Assembly (NCBI GenBank): GCA_036308445.1
Contig: JAXJVS010000095.1
Location: forward strand, 1-41,175
From: MGBC113645 sp036308445
GTDB lineage: Bacteria > Bacillota_I > Bacilli_A > Erysipelotrichales > Coprobacillaceae
DNA: 41,175 nt
Reading direction: 5' to 3'
Within the stretch, counting starts at the first letter, position 1, and each line of letters starts with the position of its first letter. The position numbers and the translations under genes were made by a program. This document shows positions 33,125 to 41,062 of this stretch, piece by piece. The notes under the pieces are model-generated. The model made no database searches. It was not told the DNA's origin and worked only from the letters and a program-made list of their open reading frames with translations.

Positions 33125-34714
33125 ATGGCTGATTTTGTACAGGAAGTGAATAAAAGAAGAACTTTCGCAATTATTTCCCATCCCGATGCTGGGAAAACAA
33201 CATTAACTGAAAAATTCCTTTTATATGGTGGAGCAATCCAGGAAGCAGGTATGGTAAAAGGAAAAAAACAATCAAAACATGCTGTAAGTGACTGGATGGA
33301 AATAGAAAAACAAAGAGGAATTTCTGTTACTTCTTCAGTATTACAGTTTCATTATAATGATTTTTGTATTAATATCCTAGATACTCCAGGACATCAGGAC
33401 TTCTCAGAAGATACATATCGAACATTAATGGCAGCAGATAGTGCAGTAATGGTCATTGACGGTTCAAAAGGGGTCGAAGATCAGACAAGAAAATTATTTA
33501 AAGTCTGTGCGATGAGACATATTCCTATTTTTACGTTTATTAATAAGATGGATAGAGAAGCAAAAGATCCTTATGAATTAATGGAAGAAATCGAAAGTGA
33601 ATTAGGTGTTGAAACTTGTGCAGTTAACTGGCCTATCGGTTCAGGTAAAGAATTTAAAGGAGTCTATGAAAGACATACAAATGAAGTTATTCGATTTATT
33701 CCAGTTGATGCTGGAAGAAAAGAAGTTGAAACAAAAGTCTATAAAGCTGATGATGAAGCTTTAAAAGATGACTTAGGAGAAATGCATTATTCTATCTTAC
33801 AAGATGATATTGAATTATTAGATGGTGCTGGTGTTGAATTTGATTTAGAAAGAGTTCAAAGAGGGGAGTTATCACCTGTTTGTTTTGGTTCAGCTTTAAC
33901 AAACTTTGGGGTAGAACCTTTCTTACAACATTTCTTAGATATGGCAACTACACCATTACCTAGAATGACAAACAATGGACTAGTTGATCCATTATCAGAA
34001 GACTTTAGTGCTTTTGTATTTAAGATTCAAGCGAATATGAATAAGGCGCATAGAGATAGAATGGCATTTATGAGAATCTGTTCTGGTAAGTTTACTAAAG
34101 GTATGGAAGTTTATCATTATCAAGGTGGTAAAAAGATTAAATTAAATCAATCTAAACAATTAATGGCAGAAGAAAGAGCAGAAGTAGAAGAAGCTTATGC
34201 AGGAGATATTATTGGTGTCTTTGATCCAGGTATTTTCTCTATTGGTGATACTTTATGTACTGCTAAAAATAAATTTGCTTATGAAGGGATTCCTACATTC
34301 GCACCAGAACATTTTGCAGCAATTAGAAATAAAGATACTATGAAACGTAAACAATTCGTTAAAGGTGTTAACCAGATTGCACAAGAAGGAGCTATCCAGA
34401 TTTTTACTGAGCTTGGTGGCGGTATGGAAGAAATTATTGTTGGAGTTGTAGGGGTACTACAATTTGAAGTGTTAGAATATCGATTAAAAACAGAATATAA
34501 TGTAGACATCGTACAAAGACCATTGGGATATCAATTTATTCGTTGGATTAATAATAAAGATATTGATTTAAAATCTTTAAACTTATCTAGTGATACTAAA
34601 AAAGTACAAGATTTAAAAGGTCAATACTTATTGTTATTCTCTAATGAATGGGGTATTCGCTGGGCAACAGAAAAAAACAAAGGTTTAGAACTTTTAGAAT
34701 TCTCAAAGAACTAA
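33125..34714 (+). CDS. prfC: Peptide chain release factor 3 (RF3)
   Basis: This translational GTPase removes RF1/RF2 from the ribosome after termination. Motifs are SHPDAGKTT (18-26), RGIS (switch I region), DTPGHQDFSEDTYR (switch II) and NKMDREAKDP (G4). Domains II and III follow to 529 residues, the usual RF3 length. GGAGG is correctly spaced before the ATG. A hairpin with T run follows. Confidence 0.97.
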   Translation: MADFVQEVNKRRTFAIISHPDAGKTTLTEKFLLYGGAIQEAGMVKGKKQSKHAVSDWMEIEKQRGISVTSSVLQFHYNDFCINILDTPGHQDFSEDTYRTLMAADSAVMVIDGSKGVEDQTRKLFKVCAMRHIPIFTFINKMDREAKDPYELMEEIESELGVETCAVNWPIGSGKEFKGVYERHTNEVIRFIPVDAGRKEVETKVYKADDEALKDDLGEMHYSILQDDIELLDGAGVEFDLERVQRGELSPVCFGSALTNFGVEPFLQHFLDMATTPLPRMTNNGLVDPLSEDFSAFVFKIQANMNKAHRDRMAFMRICSGKFTKGMEVYHYQGGKKIKLNQSKQLMAEERAEVEEAYAGDIIGVFDPGIFSIGDTLCTAKNKFAYEGIPTFAPEHFAAIRNKDTMKRKQFVKGVNQIAQEGAIQIFTELGGGMEEIIVGVVGVLQFEVLEYRLKTEYNVDIVQRPLGYQFIRWINNKDIDLKSLNLSSDTKKVQDLKGQYLLLFSNEWGIRWATEKNKGLELLEFSKN

Positions 34715-34734
34715 AGGTTTTAAACCTTTTTATG
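34712..34734 (+). terminator. Terminator of prfC
   Basis: The stem AAAGGTTT/AAACCTTT overlaps the stop codon and is followed by Ts. Confidence 0.75.
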
Positions 34735-34813
34735 TAAAATTTATGTCATATTTCATAAGGATTTTGTTTTTTCACTTAGAATATGTTATGATATGACTAT
34801 GGAGGTGAATACG

Positions 34814-36757
34814 ATGGAGAAAAAAACTTTTGACATAGCAAATATTAAATCTCAAGAAGATTTAAATGCTTTAAGTATAGCTTTAAATGAAAAAGAACAA
34901 GTTTCTCATATGAAAATAGGTAAAAATAATATTACTTTTAAGTGTATAGATATAGATGTATTAAAGACAACAATTCTAACAATAGATGAAACACTTATTG
35001 TTAAAGAAATTGTTGGTGGTGAAAAGAAAATTTATGATTTTGGTAAAGCTAGAGATAGAAAATATTATTTCATGTTTAAAAATCTCGTTAATGAAGACGA
35101 TATTTTAACATTAGTTAAGCAAATAGAAGAACATGAAAAATATAAAGATGTATTATATGATAATGCAAATAGAGTTTTAATGTTTACTACCGATGAAAAA
35201 GAAGTCAATTCAAAAATCAAGAAAAGAATGAAAAACATTAACCCTTCAATAGAAGTATACGAACATCGTATGCCTGTAAGATCACAAGATGTTTTTCAAA
35301 AGAAATTTATTGTTAGTTATTTAAAAATTGGTTTCTTACTAGTAACTATTGCTTTAGCAATTGTTACTAGTAAAGATGAAACACCAATGACTTCTTTATT
35401 TTGGATGTTATCTATTTTATTGATAGGAGATAGAATTACTAAATCAGCTTGGAAAAATATTCGTTTAATGAACTTTTTACATGAAGATATCTTGGTTTGT
35501 CTAGCTATCTTATTAGGAATTGCCGGAGGATATCCTTTAGGCAGTCTAATAACAATGGTTCTTTATATGTTCTTTGAACCCTTCAGAATTAAAGTTTTAA
35601 GAAAATCATTCGAGAAGATTGATGAAGCTATAGAAAAACCAGAAAAAGGAATGAGAGATTTAGATGATCATACTGAAATTATTCCTTTACATGAATTTGA
35701 AGAAGGGGATGTTATTGTAGTTCCTGCTAATGAAATGATTCCTATCCCTGGTGTTATTATTGAAGGAAGATCAGAATTAAATATTTATCCTAATACCGGC
35801 TCTTATGAGTACATATCAGTAAAAGAAGGAGATAGTGTTCATAGTGGTGATGTTAACTTATCTGAAACATTAAAAATCAGAGTTACAGATACTTATGAGA
35901 GTGGTAATTTGGCTCATATATTAGAAATTGCATCGGTTGCACCTATTTATCAAAGTGAGGCAGAAAAGTATATTAAGAAGTTCTCTGATTATTATACGCC
36001 AGTTATTGTTGTATTGGCGATAATTGTTGGTGTTATATTACCAATTATTGATATTGAAGAATATGGTCGATATATTCATTTAGGAGCTATTCTTTTATTG
36101 ATTTCTGGTTCTTTTGCTTATGAACAATCTGCTTCATTAGGAATGTTGGCAGGCTTTGCAAGAGCGTTCCAGCAAGGTATAATCGTCGAATCTTCTCGAG
36201 GATTGGATGCAGTTAATGAAGCGCAGGTTATTGTTTATGATACTATTGATAATAAAGAGATGTCTGTAGAAGAATTTGAATTATTAAACAAATTATCCCA
36301 TTTGGGAAGAGTTCTTATTGTATTTAATGATAGTACAAAGAATTTTGAAGATGATCAATACAAGATTTATAATCATCTTTCTACCCAAGAAAAATTAGAT
36401 ATTATTGAAAATGCTATTGGTTCAGTAGTCTATATTGGTGATAGCTCTAAAGATATAGAATGTTTCCAAAACAGTGATGTAGCAATATCTAGAGGTGGAA
36501 TAAAAGATTCTAAAGTTGTAGAAAATAGTGATATTGTTTTAGTGGATTCAGCTTTTGATAGAGTTTATGAAACTTTTGCGATTGCTAGAAAGATGAGAAC
36601 AACATCTATTATTAATCTTATTATATCTATTATTATGAAATTAATTATTATTATAGCTGCTTTTACTTTAATGAATTTACCTTTATGGTTAACACTTGTA
36701 TATGAAGCAATAGTTGTTGTCATCGTTATGCATAATGCAACACATATTATAGAGTAG
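34814..36757 (+). CDS. Degenerate P-type ATPase (P1B-like pseudo-enzyme)
   Basis: The protein, 647 residues from ATG 34814 (GGAGGTG at -7), is built like a heavy-metal P1B ATPase but its catalytic motifs are gone. After a soluble N-terminal part (1-160) with HMA-like strands come four membrane helices. The actuator domain has NTGSYE (327-332) for TGES. The helix before the P-domain has ISGSFAYE where CPC is expected. The phosphorylation motif reads YDTIDNK (475-481) in place of DKTGTLT, and GDSSKD (542-547) replaces GDGxND. Only about 60 residues separate the last two motifs, so the ATP-binding N domain is missing. Two final helices follow. The frame is clean with good translation signals, so it is a gene, not debris. 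It may be a regulator or scaffold in the membrane; ATP-driven transport is unlikely. Confidence 0.8.
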   Translation: MEKKTFDIANIKSQEDLNALSIALNEKEQVSHMKIGKNNITFKCIDIDVLKTTILTIDETLIVKEIVGGEKKIYDFGKARDRKYYFMFKNLVNEDDILTLVKQIEEHEKYKDVLYDNANRVLMFTTDEKEVNSKIKKRMKNINPSIEVYEHRMPVRSQDVFQKKFIVSYLKIGFLLVTIALAIVTSKDETPMTSLFWMLSILLIGDRITKSAWKNIRLMNFLHEDILVCLAILLGIAGGYPLGSLITMVLYMFFEPFRIKVLRKSFEKIDEAIEKPEKGMRDLDDHTEIIPLHEFEEGDVIVVPANEMIPIPGVIIEGRSELNIYPNTGSYEYISVKEGDSVHSGDVNLSETLKIRVTDTYESGNLAHILEIASVAPIYQSEAEKYIKKFSDYYTPVIVVLAIIVGVILPIIDIEEYGRYIHLGAILLLISGSFAYEQSASLGMLAGFARAFQQGIIVESSRGLDAVNEAQVIVYDTIDNKEMSVEEFELLNKLSHLGRVLIVFNDSTKNFEDDQYKIYNHLSTQEKLDIIENAIGSVVYIGDSSKDIECFQNSDVAISRGGIKDSKVVENSDIVLVDSAFDRVYETFAIARKMRTTSIINLIISIIMKLIIIIAAFTLMNLPLWLTLVYEAIVVVIVMHNATHIIE

Positions 36758-36776
36758 ATGTTCATCTACTCTTTTT
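36752..36776 (+). terminator. Terminator of the pseudo-ATPase gene
   Basis: GAGTAGATG/CATCTACTC with a two-base loop overlaps the stop codon and ends in Ts. Confidence 0.85.
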
Positions 36777-36788
36777 AGAAGAATAAAT

Positions 36789-37040
36789 ATGAAGACTGTT
36801 ATTGACTGTGATTCTATGAGTGCTAAGAATGCCGATACTGCCATGGCTGAAGATCTTTAAGCCTTTCTATATTAAAGAATGTAATTAAGTCATTGTTGTA
36901 AAGGTAGAATGGATAAACAGACAGGATATGGTAAAACTTCATATGACGTCTTATAGATAACTAAGAAGTATGATAAGCCAATTTATGATTTTTCTTTGAT
37001 TCAATGCATTATTTCTAAAAATGAGATATTGCATAAATAG
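36789..37040 (+). pseudogene. Fossil of a glycerate kinase gene
   Basis: ATG 36789 starts MKTVIDCDSMSAKNADTAMA, resembling the MKxVIAxDSFKGSLSxxEAAxAMAxG start of glycerate kinases. After a large loss the sequence resumes as KGRMDKQTGYGKTSYDVL, stop, ITKKYDKPIY, matching the GEGRIDxQTxYGKTPxGVAxLAKKYxKPV segment of the same family. About 300 of 380 residues are missing and stop codons break it. Confidence 0.6.
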
Positions 37041-37062
37041 AAGGATAAATGAACTTAAAAAT

Positions 37063-37088
37063 AAAACTCAAGAATTTGTGAGTTTTTA
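37063..37088 (+). terminator. Terminator-like hairpin before the rluA-family gene
   Basis: AAAACTCA/TGAGTTTT with T residues lies 25 bases before the ribosome binding site. It probably ended the lost glycerate kinase transcript; it could also attenuate the next gene. Confidence 0.55.
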
Positions 37089-37112
37089 TCTTATGAAATT
37101 GTAGAGGTAATT

Positions 37113-37973
37113 ATGAAATATAGAGTAGAAAAGGAATGTACAATTACAGAGTTTTTGTTAGAAAAGCAGTATAAGAAAAATACAATTAAAAACTTGTTAA
37201 AATTTGAGAATATCTTAATTAATAATGAAATACAGACTCATTATGCGTTTGCTTTAAAGAAGGATGATATTGTTGAAGTAGGGAAGAAAAGAGAAGAAAC
37301 ACCATTACCTATCTTATATGAAGATGAAGATATTATCGTAGTTAATAAACCTTGTGGTTTATTAACAGAAGCAACAGCTAACGAAAAAGAAAAAACAGCT
37401 TTCTTTTTAATGAAAGAATATTTAAAAAAGAAAAATGAAAAAATATATCTTGTTCATCGTTTAGATCAATATACATCAGGAATATTGATGTTTGTAAAAA
37501 ATAAGAAATTATATGATGTATTGACATCTTCATGGAATGAATGTGTAAACGAAAGAGGATATGTTGCGATTGTAGAAGGTATGATGAAAAACAGGAGTGG
37601 GACGATAAGAAATTATCTGGCTGAATCTAAAAGTCAGGAAGTCTACATTTCTAGTAAGAAAGATGGTAAACTAGCAATTACTCATTATCGACAGATTATG
37701 ACGAATAAAAAGTATTCAATGTTAGAAGTTCAACTAGAAACTGGCAGAAAGAATCAGATTAGAGTTCATTTATCTTCTTTACATCATCCTATTGTTGGTG
37801 ACAAGAAGTATGGTTCAACAACTCATCCATTAAAAAGATTAGGGTTACATCATCATTGTTTTGCTTTTGTCCATCCTATAACAAAGAAACAATACCAGTT
37901 CACATGTAAAACCCCTAATGAATTTGAAGAATTATTCCAAAAGAAAAAGAAGTCATCGACTTCTTATAAATAA
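37113..37973 (+). CDS. RluA family pseudouridine synthase
   Basis: This RNA-modifying enzyme of 286 residues has an N-terminal S4-like part (residues 1-60: TITEFLLEKQYKKNTIKNLL). The catalytic motif VHRLDQYTSGI follows (near 114-124), its Asp being the nucleophile, where most homologues have HRLDxxTSG. The C-terminal LETGRKNQIRVHLSSLHHPIVGD is also conserved. It would convert specific uridines in rRNA or tRNA. GAGGTAATT precedes ATG. Its last ten bases overlap the end of luxS on the other strand. Confidence 0.9.
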   Translation: MKYRVEKECTITEFLLEKQYKKNTIKNLLKFENILINNEIQTHYAFALKKDDIVEVGKKREETPLPILYEDEDIIVVNKPCGLLTEATANEKEKTAFFLMKEYLKKKNEKIYLVHRLDQYTSGILMFVKNKKLYDVLTSSWNECVNERGYVAIVEGMMKNRSGTIRNYLAESKSQEVYISSKKDGKLAITHYRQIMTNKKYSMLEVQLETGRKNQIRVHLSSLHHPIVGDKKYGSTTHPLKRLGLHHHCFAFVHPITKKQYQFTCKTPNEFEELFQKKKKSSTSYK

Positions 37974-38410
37974 TGATAAGTATGTTCTAAATGAGCTTCC
38001 AAAAAGAATTGAGAAGCTTTTTTAGCGCTTTCTAGATTCATATAGCTATAATTACCGCACTCTTCTATTTTAGCTCCAGGAATTTCTTTATTCCATTCAG
38101 CAATCTCTTTAAAAGTATCAATGACTAATTGCTTAATTGTTTCAAAATCAAGGTTTCTTGTAATCAAATAAAAACCAGTCATACATCCCATAGGACCAAA
38201 ATAAATAATATGATCTTTATATTGACCGTTTCTAAGTAAAGTAGCACCTATATGCTCAATAGTATGAGCTGCCTTAGGATCTAAAGGAATATCGATATTA
38301 GGAGTAGTCATTCTAATATCAGTTGTTATTAAATCATCATCTACTCTAGAAATATAAATTCCTTTATTCAATTTTGTATGATCAACACTAAAACTTGTAA
38401 TTCTTTCCAT
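37964..38410 (-). CDS. luxS: S-ribosylhomocysteine lyase (LuxS)
   Basis: LuxS splits S-ribosylhomocysteine into homocysteine and DPD, the precursor of autoinducer-2, and so belongs to the activated methyl cycle. The metal ligands lie in HTIEH (H49, H53) and C118 (EECGNY). Glu52 and the catalytic Cys76 in FGPMGCMTGFY are present. 148 residues is slightly short but complete. AAAGGAG precedes the start. It is transcribed divergently from infC. Compared with common LuxS, the N-terminal SFSVDHTKLNKGIYISR is well kept while the C-terminal end is shortened. Confidence 0.95.
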   Translation of the reverse strand: MERITSFSVDHTKLNKGIYISRVDDDLITTDIRMTTPNIDIPLDPKAAHTIEHIGATLLRNGQYKDHIIYFGPMGCMTGFYLITRNLDFETIKQLVIDTFKEIAEWNKEIPGAKIEECGNYSYMNLESAKKASQFFLEAHLEHTYHYL

Positions 38411-38467
38411 TTTTGTTCTCCTTTAAAAATTATTGCATATATTATAACATAAATGTATAAAAAAGTA

Positions 38468-38496
38468 TTGACTTTATTTCATTTAGATGTTATATT
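38468..38496 (+). promoter_or_regulatory. Promoter of infC operon
   Basis: TTGACT (38468-38473) and TATATT (38491-38496) have a 17-base spacer; transcription would start near 38503. Confidence 0.75.
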
Positions 38497-38502
38497 ATGC
38501 AA

Positions 38503-38640
38503 GTAAATGAAAAGTAGTGGAAAGAAGAAGTGCCTACTTCTCGCCCGATTGAGTGTATTGATGGGCAAATGTCACTAAGATAAGAATCTTAATGTCAATA
38601 TGTGGGTACTTATGTGCTCACTTTTTATTTGTACTACGAA
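38503..38640 (+). promoter_or_regulatory. L20-type leader with terminator before infC
   Basis: The 5' leader contains several hairpins: AGAAG/CTTCT near 38530, GCCC/GGGC around 38542-38565, AAGAT/ATCTT near 38580. It ends with a terminator, GTGGGTAC/GTGCTCAC with TTAT loop (about 38602-38621) and a T run. In B. subtilis the same operon is controlled by L20 binding to its leader and causing termination; the position and structure suggest the same here. Confidence 0.65.
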
Positions 38641-38658
38641 TTAATGGAGGTGTCTATT

Positions 38659-39192
38659 ATTAGCAAGTTTAATAACCAATCTAATCAGGATGAATTGGTC
38701 AATGAAAAAATTCGTTTTAAAGAAGTTCTAGTTATTGCTCAAAACGGGGATCAATTAGGAGTTATGTCTAGATTTAATGCTTTAAATGCAGCATATGATG
38801 CAAACTTAGATTTAGTTTGTGTTGCACCTAAGGCAAAAGTTCCAGTATGTCGTATTATGGACTATGGAAAATATCGTTTTGAACAACAAAAGAAATTAAA
38901 AGAAATGAAGAAAAATTCAAAAGTTGTTTCATTGAAAGAAACACAATTATCACCAGTAATTGATGTTCATGATAAGAACGTTAAATTAAAAAGAACAATT
39001 GAATGGTTACAAAAAGGTGATAAAGTTAAAATAGCTGTAAGATTTAGAGGTAGACAATTAGCTCATATTGAAATCGGACAAAAGATTTTAGATGATTTCA
39101 TCGAAGAATGTAAAGAATACAGTGTCATTGAAAAACCAGCTAATCTTGAAGGACGTACGTTAGTTGCTATTTTAGCACCAAAGAAGAAATAA
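38659..39192 (+). CDS. infC: Translation initiation factor IF-3 (AUU start)
   Basis: IF-3 binds the 30S subunit and checks initiation complexes. The 177-residue protein has the N-terminal domain (VNEKIRFKEVLVIAQNGDQLG) and the C-terminal domain with KIAVRFRGRQLAHIEIG, both well conserved. The start is set at ATT 38659, eight bases after GGAGG (38646-38650), giving an N-terminus (I/M)SKFNN like B. subtilis IF-3. Longer ATG-started frames (38602, 38644) include the terminator or overlap the ribosome binding site. AUU starts allow IF-3 to control its own translation. Confidence 0.93.
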   Translation: MSKFNNQSNQDELVNEKIRFKEVLVIAQNGDQLGVMSRFNALNAAYDANLDLVCVAPKAKVPVCRIMDYGKYRFEQQKKLKEMKKNSKVVSLKETQLSPVIDVHDKNVKLKRTIEWLQKGDKVKIAVRFRGRQLAHIEIGQKILDDFIEECKEYSVIEKPANLEGRTLVAILAPKKK

Positions 39193-39208
39193 TCAGGAGG
39201 AAAGAATT

Positions 39209-39403
39209 ATGCCAAAAATGAAATCACATAGTGGTCTTAAAAAACGTTTAAAAAGAACTGGGTCTGGAAAATTAAAACGTAGCCACGCTTATATTTCACA
39301 TTTATCTCATAACAAGACTCATAAACAAAAGAAACATTTAGCTAAACCAGCTTTAGTACACCCATCTGATATGAAGAGAATCAAATCTCGTTTACAAGGG
39401 TAA
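39209..39403 (+). CDS. rpmI: 50S ribosomal protein L35
   Basis: This 64-residue basic ribosomal protein has the usual MPKMKSHSGLKKRLKRTGSGK start and SHLSHNKTHKQKKHL segment. AGGAGG precedes the ATG and it lies between infC and rplT. Confidence 0.98.
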   Translation: MPKMKSHSGLKKRLKRTGSGKLKRSHAYISHLSHNKTHKQKKHLAKPALVHPSDMKRIKSRLQG

Positions 39404-39423
39404 TTTAGTAGGAGGAATAAAAA

Positions 39424-39780
39424 ATGGCAAGAGTTAAAGGCGGATTTAAAACTAGACATAGAAGAAAGAAAATCTTAAAATTAGCTAAAGGATATTTTGG
39501 TTCAAAACATTCTTTATATAAAACAGCTCACGAACAAGTTATGAACTCTTATGAATATGCATATAGAGATAGAAAGAACTTAAAACGTGAAATGAGAAAA
39601 TTATGGATTGCTCGTATTAATGCTGCAGCTAGAATGAATGATATTTCTTATTCAAAATTAATGCATGGATTAAAATTAGCAAACGTTGATATCAACAGAA
39701 AAATGTTATCAGAAATCGCTATTAGAGATCCAAAAGGTTTCACAGCTATCGTTGAAACAGCTAAAAAAGCATTAGGTTAA
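39424..39780 (+). CDS. rplT: 50S ribosomal protein L20
   Basis: L20 is essential for 50S assembly and, in Firmicutes, represses this operon through the leader. 118 residues with the characteristic MARVKGGFKTRHRRKKILKL start, KLWIARINAAAR and SYSKLMHGLK segments. It follows rpmI by 20 bases with AGGAGG. Confidence 0.98.
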   Translation: MARVKGGFKTRHRRKKILKLAKGYFGSKHSLYKTAHEQVMNSYEYAYRDRKNLKREMRKLWIARINAAARMNDISYSKLMHGLKLANVDINRKMLSEIAIRDPKGFTAIVETAKKALG

Positions 39781-39786
39781 TAAATA

Positions 39787-39818
39787 TAGGTATATGATTA
39801 GTCATATGCCTTTTTTTA
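39787..39818 (+). terminator. Terminator of the infC operon
   Basis: AGGTATATGA/TCATATGCCT (one G-U pair) around TTAG is followed by a seven-base T run. Confidence 0.85.
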
Positions 39819-39853
39819 TTTTTATGTTAGAATAATTGTAGGAGGATACAAAT

Positions 39854-40375
39854 ATGAATGATGTTATTAAAAATATGATTGAAAGAAGAAGTATTAAAAA
39901 ATATAAAGATGAGCAGATTAAGAAAGAAGATTTAGAATTGATCTTAGAAGCAGGAAAATATGCTGCCAATGGTATGGGGTTGCAATCTCCAGTCATGGTA
40001 GTATTACAAGAGAAAGAAGTCATTAAGAAATATGCTAAAATGAATGCAGCTGTTATGGGGATGGATAAAGATCCTTTCTATGGTGCACCTACAGTTGTCA
40101 TTGTTTTAGCAGATAAGAATAGAGGTACTTGTATAGAAGATGGTAGTTTAGTTATTGGCAATATGATGAATGCTGCTCATTCTTTAGGAATAGGTTCTTG
40201 CTGGATTCATCGTGCTTATCAAGTATTTGAAAGTGATGAAGGAAAAGCAATGCTTAAAGAATGGGGTATTGAAGGAGAATATAGAGGTATTGGTAACTGT
40301 ATTTTAGGTTACATGGATGGCGAATATCCTGTGGCTAAAGACAGAAAAGAAAATTATGTATATTACGTTAAATAA
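39854..40375 (+). CDS. Nitroreductase family protein
   Basis: This is an FMN-dependent oxidoreductase of 173 residues with the family start IERRSIKKYKDEQI (Arg-Arg-Ser-Ile-Lys, FMN contacts), AANGMGLQSP near 38-47 and LGIGSCWIHRA near 111-121. The natural substrate is unknown; relatives reduce nitro compounds or quinones. GGAGGA precedes the ATG, and TAGAAT at about 39828 may be its -10 box. Confidence 0.9.
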   Translation: MNDVIKNMIERRSIKKYKDEQIKKEDLELILEAGKYAANGMGLQSPVMVVLQEKEVIKKYAKMNAAVMGMDKDPFYGAPTVVIVLADKNRGTCIEDGSLVIGNMMNAAHSLGIGSCWIHRAYQVFESDEGKAMLKEWGIEGEYRGIGNCILGYMDGEYPVAKDRKENYVYYVK

Positions 40376-40384
40376 GATTGTATG

Positions 40385-40409
40385 AAAGCAGTGAATACTG
40401 CTTTTTTTA
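40385..40409 (+). terminator. Terminator of the nitroreductase gene
   Basis: AAAGCAGT/ACTGCTTT around GAAT is followed by a T run. Confidence 0.85.
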
Positions 40410-40412
40410 ACT

Positions 40413-40467
40413 AAAAGCCAGCGAGAATTCTTCCGTTTCTATAAGCGTTGAGTTGAATGGCTTTTTT
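40413..40467. repeat. Hairpin-flanked segment, possible end of an IS200/IS605 element
   Basis: AAAAGCCA (40413-40420) pairs with TGGCTTTT (40458-40465) across a 37-base interior. It lies just before the TnpB fossil, and subterminal hairpins are typical of this IS family. It may instead be a second terminator. Confidence 0.35.
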
Positions 40468-40548
40468 ATAATAAATCCATAAATATAATGAATTAGAGCA
40501 TGTTATATGTTATAATATGAATATCTGGAGAAATTGACTGTATAATTA

Positions 40549-40637
40549 TTGATTTCTCTTTTTTTTATAGAAGGCAAAACAGTGCTTGATAGAGATTATC
40601 ATGCAAGTCTAAACATATTGCGTGAAGAACTAAGAGT
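40549..40637 (+). mobile_element. Fragment of tnpB (IS200/IS605 family)
   Basis: The frame reads VLDRDYHASLNILREEL. The DRDxNASxNILxEG stretch is the C-terminal catalytic Asp motif of TnpB proteins; here Asn has become His and the rest of the protein is missing. It runs in frame into the ABC transporter fragment that follows. Confidence 0.65.
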
Positions 40638-40944
40638 TGCAATTGCTAGAGCATTAGTTACGAACCCTAAATTAATTGTTGCAGATGAACCAACAGGTAA
40701 CTTAGATAGTAAGAATTCTCATGAATTACTAGAATTATTTAAGAAGCTCAATGCTGAAGAAGGAGTATCAATTTTAATGGTTACTCATGATACAATGATT
40801 GCTTCTTATTCTTCTAAGCTTTTATATATTCAAGATGGAATTATTGCTACAACATTAGAAAGAGGGGATTTATCACAAAAAGAATATTTCTATAAAATTG
40901 TTGATATTAATTCTAATGAATCACAAAAGCTATTTGTTGATTAG
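40638..40944 (+). pseudogene. 5'-truncated ABC transporter ATPase (LolD/MacB type)
   Basis: Only the second half of an ABC ATPase remains: VAIARALVTNPKLIVADEPT with GNLDS (Walker B) and MVTHDT (H-loop), then a tail YIQDGIIATTLERGD. The DEPTGNLDS form is that of ATPases for MacB/FtsX-type exporters. Walker A and the LSGGE signature are missing; the join with the TnpB remnant lies exactly before VAIARAL. No permease gene follows. Confidence 0.75.
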
Positions 40945-40973
40945 TTGACAGTTATTAAAAAATTTTATATAAT
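40945..40973 (+). promoter_or_regulatory. SigA promoter of the final ECF S-component gene
   Basis: A perfect TTGACA (40945-40950) and TATAAT (40968-40973) with a 17-base spacer start directly after the stop of the ABC fossil. Confidence 0.85.
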
Positions 40974-40979
40974 AAATGA

Positions 40980-41050
40980 GAATTTTAACCACGAAGGTTA
41001 TGTAAGCGCCATGAAGGTGTCAAATAGACATTTTCATTGCGCTTTTTTTA
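40980..41050 (+). promoter_or_regulatory. 5' leader with terminator: attenuator or riboswitch candidate
   Basis: A small AACC/GGTT hairpin is followed by a long stem in which AAGCGC pairs with GCGCTT and ATGAAGGTGTC with GACATTTTCAT, ending in a T run just before the ribosome binding site. Since promoter and gene lie on both sides, readthrough must be regulated. I do not recognise the class. Confidence 0.6.
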
Positions 41051-41062
41051 TTGGAGGAATAT

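Noticed and set aside
40549..40944. Complete ABC transporter ATP-binding protein
   Set aside because: The N-terminal part is a TnpB remnant; Walker A and signature motif are missing.
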